Shown here: positions 7,412 to 16,028 of the stretch, in pieces
How the letters are laid out: each line of letters opens with the position of its first letter
Numbering within the stretch: the stretch's first letter is position 1
Assembly: GCF_007833275.1 (NCBI RefSeq)
Contig: NZ_CP042241.1
Coordinates: 744,001-808,000 of the forward strand
Reading direction: 5' to 3'
Source: Salarchaeum sp. JOR-1
Lineage (GTDB): Archaea; Halobacteriota; Halobacteria; Halobacteriales; Halobacteriaceae
Length of the DNA: 64,000 nucleotides
Translations under genes and position numbers: made by a program
The notes under the pieces: generated by a model
Seen by the model: only the letters and a program-made list of their open reading frames with translations
What the model was told of the DNA's origin: nothing
Database searches by the model: none

Positions 7412-10400
7412 ATGCGCTCCGAGGACGAGGCCTACTTCGAACGACTCGAATCACAGTTGGACGAGGCGTTCGACCTCGCGGAGCGCGCGAAACAGCAGGG
7501 CGGCGACCCCGAACCCGAGGTGGAGATTCCGGTCGCGAAGGACATGGCCGACCGCGTGGAGAACATCCTCGGCATCGACGGCGTCGCCGAGCGCGTCCGC
7601 GAACTCGAGGGCGAGATGAGTCGGGAGGAGGCCGCGCTCGAACTCACCGAGGACTTCGTCGAGGGGACGGTCGGCGACTACGAGACCGACGCGGGGAAGG
7701 TCGAGGGCGCTGTCCGCACCGCGGTCGCCCTGCTCACGGAGGGCGTGGTCGCCGCGCCAATCGAGGGCATCGACCGCGTCGAGGTATTGGAGAACGACGA
7801 CGGCACGGAGTTCGTGAACGTCTACTACGCCGGCCCCATCCGCTCCGCGGGCGGGACGGCGCAGGCCCTGAGCGTGCTCGTCGCGGACTACGCCCGCGCG
7901 CTCCTCGGGATGAGCGAGTACACGGGCCGGGACGACGAGATAGAGCGCTACGCCGAGGAGGTCGCGCTCTACGACTCCGAGACCGGCCTCCAGTACACGC
8001 CGAAGGACACGGAAACAAAATTCATCGCCGAGCACATGCCCATCATGCTCGACGGCGAGGCGACGGGCCAGGAGGAGGTCTCGGGCTTTCGCGACCTCGA
8101 ACGCGTCGACACGAACAACCCCCGGGGCGGCATGTGTCTCGTGCTCGCGGAGGGAATCGCGCTCAAGGCCCCGAAGATTCAGCGGTACACGCGCGGCCTC
8201 GACGAGGTGGACTGGCCGTGGCTCCAGGATCTCATCGACGGCACGTACGACGACACCGACGACGCCGACGACGAGGCTGACGCCGAGAGCGAGGCCGCCG
8301 ACGACGAGGCTGACGCCGAGAGCGAGGCCGACACGGCGTCCGACGGGCCGCCCCGAGTGGACTCCTCGGGGAAGTTCCTCCGCGACCTCATCGCCGGCCG
8401 CCCCGTCTTCGGCCACCCCTCTCGCGAAGGCGGGTTCCGATTGCGGTACGGGCGCGCGCGCAACCACGGCTTTGCGACCGCGGGCGTCCACCCCGCGACG
8501 ATGCACCTCGTGGACGACTTCCTCGCCACCGGCACCCAGATCAAGACCGAACGCCCCGGGAAGGCCGCCGGCGTCGTCCCCGTGGACAGCATCGACGGTC
8601 CGACCGTCAAACTCGCGAACGGCGACGTGCGCCGCATCGACGACCCCCGCGAAGCCCTCGAAGTCCGGAACGGCGTCGAGAGGATCCTCGACCTCGGCGA
8701 GTACCTCGTGAACTACGGCGAGTTCGTCGAGAACAACCACCCGCTCGCCCCCGCGTCCTACGTCACGGAGTGGTGGAAACAAGACCTCGACGCGGCCGGC
8801 GCGGACGTCCAGGCGCTCGAAGACTCGCCCTACGTCGACCTCGAACACCCGACGCCCGAGCAAGCACTCGAGTGGGCGGACGAGTACGACGCCCCGCTCC
8901 ACCCCGAGTACACCTACCTCTGGCACGACATTTCGGTACCTGAGTTCGAAGCGCTCGCGGACGCCGTCGCCCGGGGAGAAATCGACGGCGACGAACTCGT
9001 CTTCCCCTACGACGAGGATGTCCGTGAGACCGTCGAGGCCCTCATCCTCCCCCACCACCAGGGCGAGTACATCCGCACCACCGACTGGGAGCCGTTCGTC
9101 CGGTCGCTCGGACTCACTACCGACCTCGAAAAACAGTGGGACGCTCTCAGCCCCGACGCGAGAGAGTGGGAGAACGCGATGAAGGCCGTCGAGGAAGTCG
9201 CGCCCTTCTCCGTGCAGGAACGCGCCCCGACCCGCATCGGGAACCGCATGGGCCGCCCCGAGAAATCCGAATCCCGCGACCTCTCGCCCGCCGTCCACAC
9301 CCTCTTCCCCATCGGCGAAGCCGGCGGCAGCCAGCGGAACGTGGCGAAAGCCGCGAAACACGCCCCCGACATGCAGAGCACGCCCGGCCAGATCGACGTG
9401 CAACTCGGCGTCCGCGAGTGCCCCGACTGCAGCCAGCACACCTACGAAGCCCGGTGTCCCGACTGCGAGGTCTGGACCGACCCCTACTACGAGTGCCCGG
9501 ACTGCGGCGTCGAAGCCCATCCCGACGAATCCGGCCGCGTCGAATGCCCGCGCTGCGACCGCGAACTCGACAACGTCACCACCCAGACCGTCGACCTCCG
9601 CCAGGAGTACGCCGACGCCCTCCAATCCGTCGGCGAACGCGAGAACGCCTACGACATCCTCAAAGGCGTCAAGGGACTCACCTCCTCCGAGAAAGTCCCC
9701 GAACCCATCGAGAAAGGCGTCCTCCGGGCCAAACACGGCGTCACCACGTTCAAGGACGGCACCGTCCGCTACGACATGACCGACCTCCCCGTCACCTCGG
9801 TTCGCCCCAGCGAACTCGACGTCACCGTCCAGCAGTTCCGCGAACTCGGCTACACCGAGGACATCAACGGCGACCCCCTCCAGCACGATGACCAACTCCT
9901 CGAACTCAACGTTCAGGACATCGTCCTCAGCGACGGCGCCGCCGAACACATGCTCAAAACCGCCGACTTCGTCGACGACCTCCTCACCCAATACTACGGC
10001 GTCGACCCCTTCTACGAACTCGACGACCGCGACGACCTCGTCGGCGAACTCGTCTTCGGCATGGCCCCCCACACCAGCGCTGCGACAGTCGGACGCGTCG
10101 TCGGCTTCACCAGCGCCGCCGTCGGCTACGCGCATCCCTACTTCCACGCCGCGAAACGCCGGAATTGTGATGGTGACGAAGATTGCGTGATGCTGTTGAT
10201 GGACGGTCTGCTGAACTTCTCGCGGAGTTACTTGCCGGACAAACGTGGGGGAAGTGTCACCGAGGATTCCCGGCTTGTCGCAGTCGACCCAGAGGACAAC
10301 GTTCGCTTCCTCACGTTCGACGAACTCTGGAACGAGCTGGAGAGTCCGCTCGAGGTCGATGGGAAGTTCCGAAAGCGAACCTGTGTTCACGAGGGATGGC

Positions 10401-12457
10401 GGACGTACGCGTTCGATGAGAACCACCAGGCGTCCCTCCAGCCGATTGAGAAGGCGATTCGGTATCGTGCGAGCGAGGACGAGGTGATGGTTCGGGTGGA
10501 AACGCAGTTCGGACGGTCTCTCGACCTCACCGAACACCACAGTCTCTTCAGGTACGACGACGGAATCGAGGAGGTCGCGGGGGGCGAACTCGAACCGGGC
10601 GACCTCGTCGTCGCACCACAAAGCCTCGATGTTGAGACCGAGGAGACGACGATTGACGTCCTCGACGCAGTCGAAGAACCATATGTCTTCGTCGACGATG
10701 TCGAGCAGTACCTGACTCGTGTCTGGAACGAGGCCAACCGTGGCGACAAGACTCGGGTCGCGTTCGACGGCGGACTCTCGTACCGGCTCAGAAAGAAGAA
10801 ACTCTCCTACGAGATGCTGGAACGACTCTCCGACGAATCCGGAACGACCGCTCCGGATGAATTCACGGTCGGATTGAAGGGCTCGTCGGACGGTATCGCG
10901 CGGTCAATCGATGTCGACGAGGATTTCGCGTGGCTCCTCGGGATGTTTGTCGCCGAGGGATCACTCTCCACTGCGAACCCGACGATACACAACGCGAACG
11001 AGGATCTCATCGAACAAGTCGTCGAAACAACGGTGTCGGCTCTCGGCGTGGAACCCAACGTTCGCTGGTCGAACAAGGCGTACGAGGTCAGATTTCCTGC
11101 TGTGTTCCGGGATGTCCTCTATCACCTCGGTTTCGAGGACGTGGACTCGTACGACTCGACCGAGAAAGTAATTCCCGAGTGTATCCTCCACGCGCCTGAC
11201 GAGGTCGCGCTCGCGTTCGTACGGGGATTCATCGCAGGCGATGGTAGCGAGCCTGCCGATGGCAACGTCACGTCGATTGCCTTCCACACGACGAGCGAGG
11301 ACGTGAAGGACGGGTTCGTCTTCCTTCTCCACCGGTTCGGCCTCGTCGCGAACGTCTCCTATCGAGAGCGTGACGAGACGCGGAACCCGATCTACACTAT
11401 CACTGTTTCCGGCGGTGCGTCGGATAATCCTCTTCGCCGTGTCCTGAACGGGGATGAACCCTACCAGCCGAAGAGTCTCGTCGTCACGATTCCGGAGGCG
11501 CTGATGGAGATTCGGAAGATGGACGTTCCCGACGTGAAACAGATTGTACCGAAATACCTGAAGCGCCGAGACAACGTCTCCCTGGAGAAGCTCCGCGAGA
11601 TGGTCGATGAACTCGACGACCAGAACCTCCCGGAGGCTGCCCGTGAGCGGCTCGACGACATCCGCCCCCTCGTCGACGGCGACCTCTCGTACCTGCGTGT
11701 CACTGACGTCGACGCAATCGACTACGACGGCTACCTCTACGACCTTCAGGTAGGAGGCGACCCCGTATTCACGGCGAACTGGCTCTACGCGCACAACTCG
11801 ATGGACGCGCCGCTGGTGATGTCGAGTCGTATCGACCCGTCGGAAATCGACGACGAGGCGCACAACATGGACGTGGTGCGGCAGTATCCGCGTGAGTTCT
11901 ACGAGGCGAGTCGGGAGCTGGCTGACCCGGAGTCGGTGGACGTGGAGATCGCGGAGGAGAACCTCGGAACCGACCTGGAGTACACGGGGTTCGACCACAC
12001 GCACGACACGTCGAATATCGCGCTCGGCCCCGACCTCTCCGCGTACAAGACGCTCGGGAGTATGATGGAGAAGATGGACGCGCAGCTCGAACTCGCCCGG
12101 AAGCTCCGCGCCGTCGACGAGACGGACGTGGCGGAGCGCGTCATCGAGTACCACTTCCTCCCCGACCTCATCGGGAACCTCCGCGCGTTCAGCCGGCAGG
12201 AGACCCGGTGTCTGGACTGCGGGAAGAAATACAGACGAGTCCCGCTCACGGGCGACTGCCGGGAGTGCGGGGGAACCGTGAACCTCACCGTTCACCGCGG
12301 CTCCGTCAACAAGTACATGGACACCGCGATTCAGGTCGCAGAAGAGTACGACTGCCGGGAGTACACCAAGCAGCGCCTCGAAGTCCTCGAACAATCGCTG
12401 GAGAGCGTCTTCGAGAACGACAAGAACAAGCCCACGACTATTGGTGATTTTATGTAG
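7412..12457 (+). CDS. polC: DNA polymerase D large subunit DP2, intein-containing precursor
   Basis: The 1681-residue precursor is the catalytic subunit of the euryarchaeal D-family replicative polymerase. The N-terminus (MRSEDEAYFERLESQLDEAF) and AGPIRSAGGTAQALSVLVADYAR are DP2 hallmarks. Zinc-binding cysteine clusters occur at about residues 670-715 (CPDCSQHTYEARCPDCEVW and following) and near the C-terminus (CLDCGKKYRR...CRECGG). An intein interrupts the active-site region between PDKRGG and SMDAPLV. Without it the protein is 1166 residues, the usual length. A haloarchaeal acidic linker (about 280-312) contains a perfect 33-base tandem duplication. The small subunit gene is not in this window. 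Confidence 0.95.
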   Translation: MRSEDEAYFERLESQLDEAFDLAERAKQQGGDPEPEVEIPVAKDMADRVENILGIDGVAERVRELEGEMSREEAALELTEDFVEGTVGDYETDAGKVEGAVRTAVALLTEGVVAAPIEGIDRVEVLENDDGTEFVNVYYAGPIRSAGGTAQALSVLVADYARALLGMSEYTGRDDEIERYAEEVALYDSETGLQYTPKDTETKFIAEHMPIMLDGEATGQEEVSGFRDLERVDTNNPRGGMCLVLAEGIALKAPKIQRYTRGLDEVDWPWLQDLIDGTYDDTDDADDEADAESEAADDEADAESEADTASDGPPRVDSSGKFLRDLIAGRPVFGHPSREGGFRLRYGRARNHGFATAGVHPATMHLVDDFLATGTQIKTERPGKAAGVVPVDSIDGPTVKLANGDVRRIDDPREALEVRNGVERILDLGEYLVNYGEFVENNHPLAPASYVTEWWKQDLDAAGADVQALEDSPYVDLEHPTPEQALEWADEYDAPLHPEYTYLWHDISVPEFEALADAVARGEIDGDELVFPYDEDVRETVEALILPHHQGEYIRTTDWEPFVRSLGLTTDLEKQWDALSPDAREWENAMKAVEEVAPFSVQERAPTRIGNRMGRPEKSESRDLSPAVHTLFPIGEAGGSQRNVAKAAKHAPDMQSTPGQIDVQLGVRECPDCSQHTYEARCPDCEVWTDPYYECPDCGVEAHPDESGRVECPRCDRELDNVTTQTVDLRQEYADALQSVGERENAYDILKGVKGLTSSEKVPEPIEKGVLRAKHGVTTFKDGTVRYDMTDLPVTSVRPSELDVTVQQFRELGYTEDINGDPLQHDDQLLELNVQDIVLSDGAAEHMLKTADFVDDLLTQYYGVDPFYELDDRDDLVGELVFGMAPHTSAATVGRVVGFTSAAVGYAHPYFHAAKRRNCDGDEDCVMLLMDGLLNFSRSYLPDKRGGSVTEDSRLVAVDPEDNVRFLTFDELWNELESPLEVDGKFRKRTCVHEGWRTYAFDENHQASLQPIEKAIRYRASEDEVMVRVETQFGRSLDLTEHHSLFRYDDGIEEVAGGELEPGDLVVAPQSLDVETEETTIDVLDAVEEPYVFVDDVEQYLTRVWNEANRGDKTRVAFDGGLSYRLRKKKLSYEMLERLSDESGTTAPDEFTVGLKGSSDGIARSIDVDEDFAWLLGMFVAEGSLSTANPTIHNANEDLIEQVVETTVSALGVEPNVRWSNKAYEVRFPAVFRDVLYHLGFEDVDSYDSTEKVIPECILHAPDEVALAFVRGFIAGDGSEPADGNVTSIAFHTTSEDVKDGFVFLLHRFGLVANVSYRERDETRNPIYTITVSGGASDNPLRRVLNGDEPYQPKSLVVTIPEALMEIRKMDVPDVKQIVPKYLKRRDNVSLEKLREMVDELDDQNLPEAARERLDDIRPLVDGDLSYLRVTDVDAIDYDGYLYDLQVGGDPVFTANWLYAHNSMDAPLVMSSRIDPSEIDDEAHNMDVVRQYPREFYEASRELADPESVDVEIAEENLGTDLEYTGFDHTHDTSNIALGPDLSAYKTLGSMMEKMDAQLELARKLRAVDETDVAERVIEYHFLPDLIGNLRAFSRQETRCLDCGKKYRRVPLTGDCRECGGTVNLTVHRGSVNKYMDTAIQVAEEYDCREYTKQRLEVLEQSLESVFENDKNKPTTIGDFM
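8264..8329 (+). repeat. Perfect 2 x 33-bp tandem duplication in polC linker
   Basis: Bases 8264-8296 and 8297-8329 are identical and encode ADDEADAESEA twice. The repeat lies in the acidic linker, keeps the frame and is flanked by further Asp/Glu/Ala codons. Replication slippage in a tolerant linker is the likely origin. Confidence 0.9.
10253..11797 (+). mobile_element. Intein with LAGLIDADG homing endonuclease in PolC
   Basis: The 515-codon insertion begins at Ser1 (SVTEDSRLVAVDPEDN, block A) directly after extein PDKRGG and ends in ...ANWLYAHN, followed by Ser+1 of the extein (SMDAPLV). Block B is RSLDLTEHHSLF (T-x-x-H). The two LAGLIDADG motifs are WLLGMFVAEGS (about intein residue 227) and FVRGFIAGDGS (about 322). 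Both keep the acidic residue, so the endonuclease may be active. Removal restores a continuous DP2 sequence. The intein has a more mixed codon third base than the surrounding polC gene. Confidence 0.93.
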
Positions 12458-12555
12458 TGGCGAGTCGTGCGTGACGAGTGGGACACTTCTTCCCTCGCCC
12501 GCACTAATCTTCTACAATACCTCTTCAGTAGGACAAGACTTTTTACAACGCCCGC

Positions 12556-12775
12556 CTTATTCATTGAATAAGAACATACACGCGCTCCCGGGCCACCTAG
12601 ACGGGGTGGCCAAAGTGGATTCCGTTGGGAACGGAAGTACGCCCCCTGGATTCCCCGGGATTCGTGGGGGAGAGTCCGTCATCTTGATTCGGTTCTCTCC
12701 CCTGCTGGCGTACTCCCGAAAATCGCGTGTAACACCATAATAGCTCACCCATCCGTTGAAAGCGAGGGGTATTTT
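12556..12775 (+). ncRNA. Candidate structured RNA with a closed multi-branch fold
   Basis: Nested and adjacent perfect helices can be drawn. They are CTTATTC/GAATAAG (12556-12572); a closing helix TACACGCG/CGCGTGTA (12577-12584 with 12724-12731); and inside it GGCCACC/GGTGGCC (12591-12611), TTCCGTT-ggg-AACGGAA (12620-12636) and AGTACGCC/GGCGTACT (12636-12643 with 12707-12714). The last of these contains GGGGAGAG/CTCTCCCC (12667-12674 with 12695-12702). A TATA-like TTTTTA lies at 12540-12545 and a T-rich stretch ATTTTTAC at about 12771-12778. I do not recognise an RNA family. Strand is inferred from the T tract. A hairpin-rich MITE end or DNA replication structure is an alternative. Confidence 0.5.
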
Positions 12776-13079
12776 TACGAACAGTGTCGGCTATGTCTAC
12801 TACACCCGCAAATAACATCGGCTTCGTCCCGGCCTCTATCAAACGAGCCTTCTGACTGCCCCACGCGGGTATGTTGGATTCCATAGGGGCTACCTTTGTC
12901 AAACAAGCTTCTACCTCCTAAAGCGATTTACACGGCCGAATACACGATATCCAGGTGTTACGCTCGATAGCTTCACCCCCTTTCTCTGTGGCGAGAGAAC
13001 CGATAGCGCGCCGTCCATAGCTACCACGCTCCGCACGCCGCACTAGCGAGCGATCACGTTCTCACAGTACGCTTCTTTT

Positions 13080-13135
13080 GCCGGTAAGGGGAGACTGCAG
13101 TTTTTCATTTCGCCGGTTAGTGCTGACTGCAGTTT
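13080..13135. promoter_or_regulatory. Two 32-base-period direct repeats (GCCGGT...GACTGCAGTTT)
   Basis: GCCGGT at 13080 and 13112 and GACTGCAGTTT at 13093 and 13125 recur with an exact 32-base period (about three helical turns). The repeats end 37 bases before the first small gene of the element. Same-face binding of a dimeric regulator, possibly the small protein encoded next, would fit. They could also be replication iterons. Confidence 0.5.
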
Positions 13136-13172
13136 CCTGAACACCGGCGTCGGATTCGAGGTGATTGCAAGA

Positions 13173-13295
13173 ATGAATCGAACCACAATCTCAGTGGCTG
13201 AAGAGACGAGAGACGAATTGTACTACCAGAAACAGCCGGGCGAGAGTTACGATACGTTTCTTCGCAGAGTTGTCGGGATAGAGGCGGACGAGTAA
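13173..13295 (+). CDS. Very small DUF7557-like / ribbon-helix-helix-type protein
   Basis: A 40-residue protein, MNRTTISVAEETRDEL followed by YYQKQPGESYDTFLRRVVG. The pattern T-x-I-S-V-x-E-E-T-R-D-E-L ... K-x-x-G-E-S-Y-D is common in small haloarchaeal antitoxin-like proteins with a short beta strand plus two helices. They resemble VapB/RHH regulators. It is the first gene of the rightward replication operon and follows the paired repeats, which makes autoregulation attractive. No partner toxin is visible, so a toxin-antitoxin role is not supported here. Confidence 0.65.
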   Translation: MNRTTISVAEETRDELYYQKQPGESYDTFLRRVVGIEADE

Positions 13296-13327
13296 CAGCG
13301 CGAATTTCGCGGATTCTACATTTACCA

Positions 13328-13462
13328 ATGAGTACGCAAAAATCAGCAGAGAGTGGTATCGCTACCGTTGAAGAGAATCGAGAAGCGATTGAGTCAATTG
13401 CTGAAAGCGACCTTCCAGCCGCGAGAGTGGCCACGGCGCTCCTAGAGGTGTGTGAGGAATGA
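13328..13462 (+). CDS. 44-residue hypothetical protein of the element
   Basis: The ORF MSTQKSAESGIATVEENREA continues as an amphipathic, mainly helical sequence ending VATALLEVCEE. It begins 33 bases after the previous gene, and its TGA overlaps the ATG of the zinc-ribbon gene (ATGA). This coupling supports it being real. No function is recognised. A helix-forming accessory or regulatory peptide is plausible. Confidence 0.55.
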   Translation: MSTQKSAESGIATVEENREAIESIAESDLPAARVATALLEVCEE

Positions 13463-13659
13463 AGGGTGGGGAAAGTGGGGGACGGTGTGGGCCGTCACGT
13501 GAAGGTTACGTAACGAAACCGCATAATGGTTTTGGTGACGCCGTCGCCGGCTTTGGCTGTCCCGCGTGTGACCGCCCGACCCTTCAAGAAACGCCCGACG
13601 AAGTAACCGACTTCCAGTGTCGTGTGTGTGGCGAGCGTGTCCGCGAGGTGGATCTATGA
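13459..13659 (+). CDS. 66-residue zinc-ribbon protein of the element
   Basis: Two CxxC knuckles, CPAC near residue 34 and CRVC near residue 54 (GCPACDRPTLQETPDE ... FQCRVCGERV), define a single zinc ribbon in the C-terminal half. The N-terminal half is Gly/Arg-rich. It overlaps its upstream neighbour by ATGA and the primase gene by ATGA downstream. The three are therefore translationally coupled, and a role with the primase, for example DNA or protein contact, is likely. That is inference from context. Confidence 0.7.
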   Translation: MKGGESGGRCGPSREGYVTKPHNGFGDAVAGFGCPACDRPTLQETPDEVTDFQCRVCGERVREVDL

Positions 13660-16028
13660 ATCCCCGTGAGGTGCTGGCTGAACGCCTTGCCGACGCGGGA
13701 TTGCTTGAGAACCGCCTAATCCCCGTGGAGGACGGCGGCAAAGCGTCCAAAGTCTACCACAATGACGCGCGACACCGGCGGAGTAGCTTCGAGGACGTCT
13801 CCGGGAATTATGGGGTGTACGCCGGCGCGACACCCGCCGGAGATCGCTGGCTGATTGACGTAGATATTGACGACTACAGCGACGACGCCGATAGTGACGC
13901 GCTCGAAGCGGTGAACGACCTTCCCGACACGTTCACAGTTGAAAGCCCGCATACGGACGGTGAGACGGGCGGCCACCGCTACTACTACATCGAGGGAAAG
14001 GACGTCCACGAGAGTATTGAGGCGTTCCACGGCGCGAAGAACCCCGGTTTGAGTTGGGGTGAGATTCGCGTTCACAACCAGTACGTGGTTGGGCCGGGTT
14101 CCCAGCTTGATGGGTGTAGTAAGGAGTGGTGTGACGAGTGCGCTACTCCGGACGGCGGCCACTATCAGATTGCCACAGACGCCGAGATTGCCGAGATTAC
14201 GCTGGCCGACCTCTTCGATGTGCTACGCGCCGACGAGAGCGACGAGACGCCGTCACACGCCGGCGGGAGTGTGGATACCTCCCGGGACACCCCGGACGCT
14301 GACGGAAGTACGTCACACGCCCGTGCGGTGGCAGAACACTACTCGAATATTGAGGAGTACCTTCAGTTCGGGAGTGACGACCGGAGTGAATCAGACTTCC
14401 ACGTGTGCTGTCGGTTCATCGAACACGGCGTCCCTGAATCCGAAGCCTACCACCTACTTGCGGCGAATGGTAACTCAAAGGTAGACGCTGTGGACGCCGC
14501 ACAGGATTATTGGCAGCGGACGTGGCAGCGCGCGAAACAACAGGTCGGGAGTGACGCGGATACCGAAACACTCCCGTCACAGTCCCGTCCGGACGGTGGG
14601 TCTGCCGCCGTGAACCCCACCCATGACGCCGACAATACGGGTTCGACTACGCCCCAATGGAACGGAGTGTATGAGCAGTACGCGAACGCGAGCGATAGCG
14701 ACGACAAGAAGCCCGCACGGTTCGCAGCGACCAAGGTATTGAGCGAAACCCACCATTGGGCGAACCTCGAAGAAAACGACGTATTGTATGCCTACGACGA
14801 CGATACAGGTATCTATGAGCCGACCGGCGAGAAGCGCGTTCGTGAGCTGTTAGTTGACCACCTCGCGGACCAATACGCGAAAAACGAGAAGTCGGAAATC
14901 CTCGATCAACTACGCGGCCGGCATACCGTCAGCCAAACCGACATGGGCGGCCCACCGAATCACGTCCCTGTCCAGAACGGCGTGCTCGACGTAGCCCCGC
15001 GAGACATTGACCTGAAACCACATAGCCCGGACTACCGATTCTTGGGGTCGGTCGCAACTGACTACGACCCGGACGCCGACTGTCCACGCTTCCGCGCGTT
15101 CCTCGACGACGTGGTGCAGACGGAAGCCGAACGGAAGAAACTCCAAGAATACGCGGGATATACGTTGCTGCATTGGGGACTCCCCCACCACAAGGCGTTA
15201 TTCTTGGTCGGGCCGACCGCGTCCGGGAAGTCGACGTTCTTGGATACGATTCGCGCCGTGCTCGGTGACAATACTGTGGTGTCCCTCACCCCGCAGGAAT
15301 TGACGGGTGAGCGGTTCGCCGGCGCGGAACTATACCAGAGTTGGGCGAACTTCCGGAACGATATTCCGAGTAGTCTGATTGAGGACACGGGCGCGTTCAA
15401 GGAGATTACCGCCGGCGACTCAATCAAAGCCGAGCAGAAATTCAAAGACCCGTTCCGGTTCGAGCCGACCGCGAAACACCTCTTTAGTGCGAACCAACTC
15501 CCGGACGCCGAAACCGATGACGAAGCGTTCTACCGGCGTGTGCTATTGGTTCCGTTCCCGTCCACCGTTCCGAAACAGGAACGTGACCCACACTTAGACG
15601 AGAAACTACAGTCGGAACTATCCGGCGTGTTGAACTGGATGGTCACGGGCCTGCAGCGATTACTACAGCAAGGCGGGTTTACGGCCGACCGAACCCCCGG
15701 TGAAACCCAGCGGACATGGGAGAAGTGGGGGAATACGGTTGACCGCTTCCGCGAGATCTGCTTAGAGAAAACAGACGGCGCGGAACTATCGAAACAGACG
15801 GCATACCACGCCTATCATGCGTTCTGTGAAGCCGAGAGTCTGCCGGCAGAAACCCAGCACAAGATGACGCGCCGGTTGAAGAAAGAAGGGATTGCGGACG
15901 GCAGAGCTACCATTGACGGCAAACAACAGCGCGTGTTTGTCGGGGTGCAACTCACCGGGAAGGGCGAAAGCTACCTTGATGACGACGACGATGATTCACA
16001 GAACAGCGGAATTAGACACTTCGGCTAA
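13656..16028 (+). CDS. PrimPol-helicase (P4/D5-type plasmid or virus primase)
   Basis: The 790-residue replication protein would prime and unwind the element's DNA. The N-terminal AEP/PrimPol domain (about 1-190) has the metal motif WLIDVDIDD, GGHRYYYIEG, and GEIRVHNQYVVGPGSQ. A linker and D5_N-like region lead to an SF3 helicase. Its Walker A is LVGPTASGKSTFLDTIR (about residue 519), and later it shows FRNDIPSSLIEDTGAFKEIT and the sensor FSANQLPDAETDDEAFYRRV. A winged-helix region follows (about 690-780) and the tail is acidic. I use ATG 13656, which overlaps the zinc-ribbon stop, rather than the longer frame from 13617. Iteron-like boxes begin at its stop codon. Confidence 0.9.
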   Translation: MNPREVLAERLADAGLLENRLIPVEDGGKASKVYHNDARHRRSSFEDVSGNYGVYAGATPAGDRWLIDVDIDDYSDDADSDALEAVNDLPDTFTVESPHTDGETGGHRYYYIEGKDVHESIEAFHGAKNPGLSWGEIRVHNQYVVGPGSQLDGCSKEWCDECATPDGGHYQIATDAEIAEITLADLFDVLRADESDETPSHAGGSVDTSRDTPDADGSTSHARAVAEHYSNIEEYLQFGSDDRSESDFHVCCRFIEHGVPESEAYHLLAANGNSKVDAVDAAQDYWQRTWQRAKQQVGSDADTETLPSQSRPDGGSAAVNPTHDADNTGSTTPQWNGVYEQYANASDSDDKKPARFAATKVLSETHHWANLEENDVLYAYDDDTGIYEPTGEKRVRELLVDHLADQYAKNEKSEILDQLRGRHTVSQTDMGGPPNHVPVQNGVLDVAPRDIDLKPHSPDYRFLGSVATDYDPDADCPRFRAFLDDVVQTEAERKKLQEYAGYTLLHWGLPHHKALFLVGPTASGKSTFLDTIRAVLGDNTVVSLTPQELTGERFAGAELYQSWANFRNDIPSSLIEDTGAFKEITAGDSIKAEQKFKDPFRFEPTAKHLFSANQLPDAETDDEAFYRRVLLVPFPSTVPKQERDPHLDEKLQSELSGVLNWMVTGLQRLLQQGGFTADRTPGETQRTWEKWGNTVDRFREICLEKTDGAELSKQTAYHAYHAFCEAESLPAETQHKMTRRLKKEGIADGRATIDGKQQRVFVGVQLTGKGESYLDDDDDDSQNSGIRHFG

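Larger units (their letters stand above)
12458..13172. other. 715-base gene-poor left flank of the element
   Basis: It contains the candidate structured RNA (12556-12775), then about 300 bases (12780-13080) of mixed composition in which I see no convincing gene, then a 32-base-period direct repeat (13080-13135) just before the first small gene. Stop codons are frequent on the plus strand. A minus-strand 101-codon frame at 12597-12902 overlaps the hairpins and is probably spurious. Confidence 0.6.

Noticed and set aside
7451-10621. Very long minus-strand ORF (over 1000 codons) opposite polC
   Set aside because: It is a shadow frame created by the strong C/G third-position bias; polC is certain and the reverse product has no domain.
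12597-12902. Minus-strand 101-codon ORF over the structured region
   Set aside because: Its second half is simply the antisense of the hairpins, it has no ribosome-binding site or recognised motif, and low G+C makes the frame uninformative.
13173-13462. Toxin-antitoxin pair at the start of the element
   Set aside because: The first protein is antitoxin-like, but the second has no toxin fold features.
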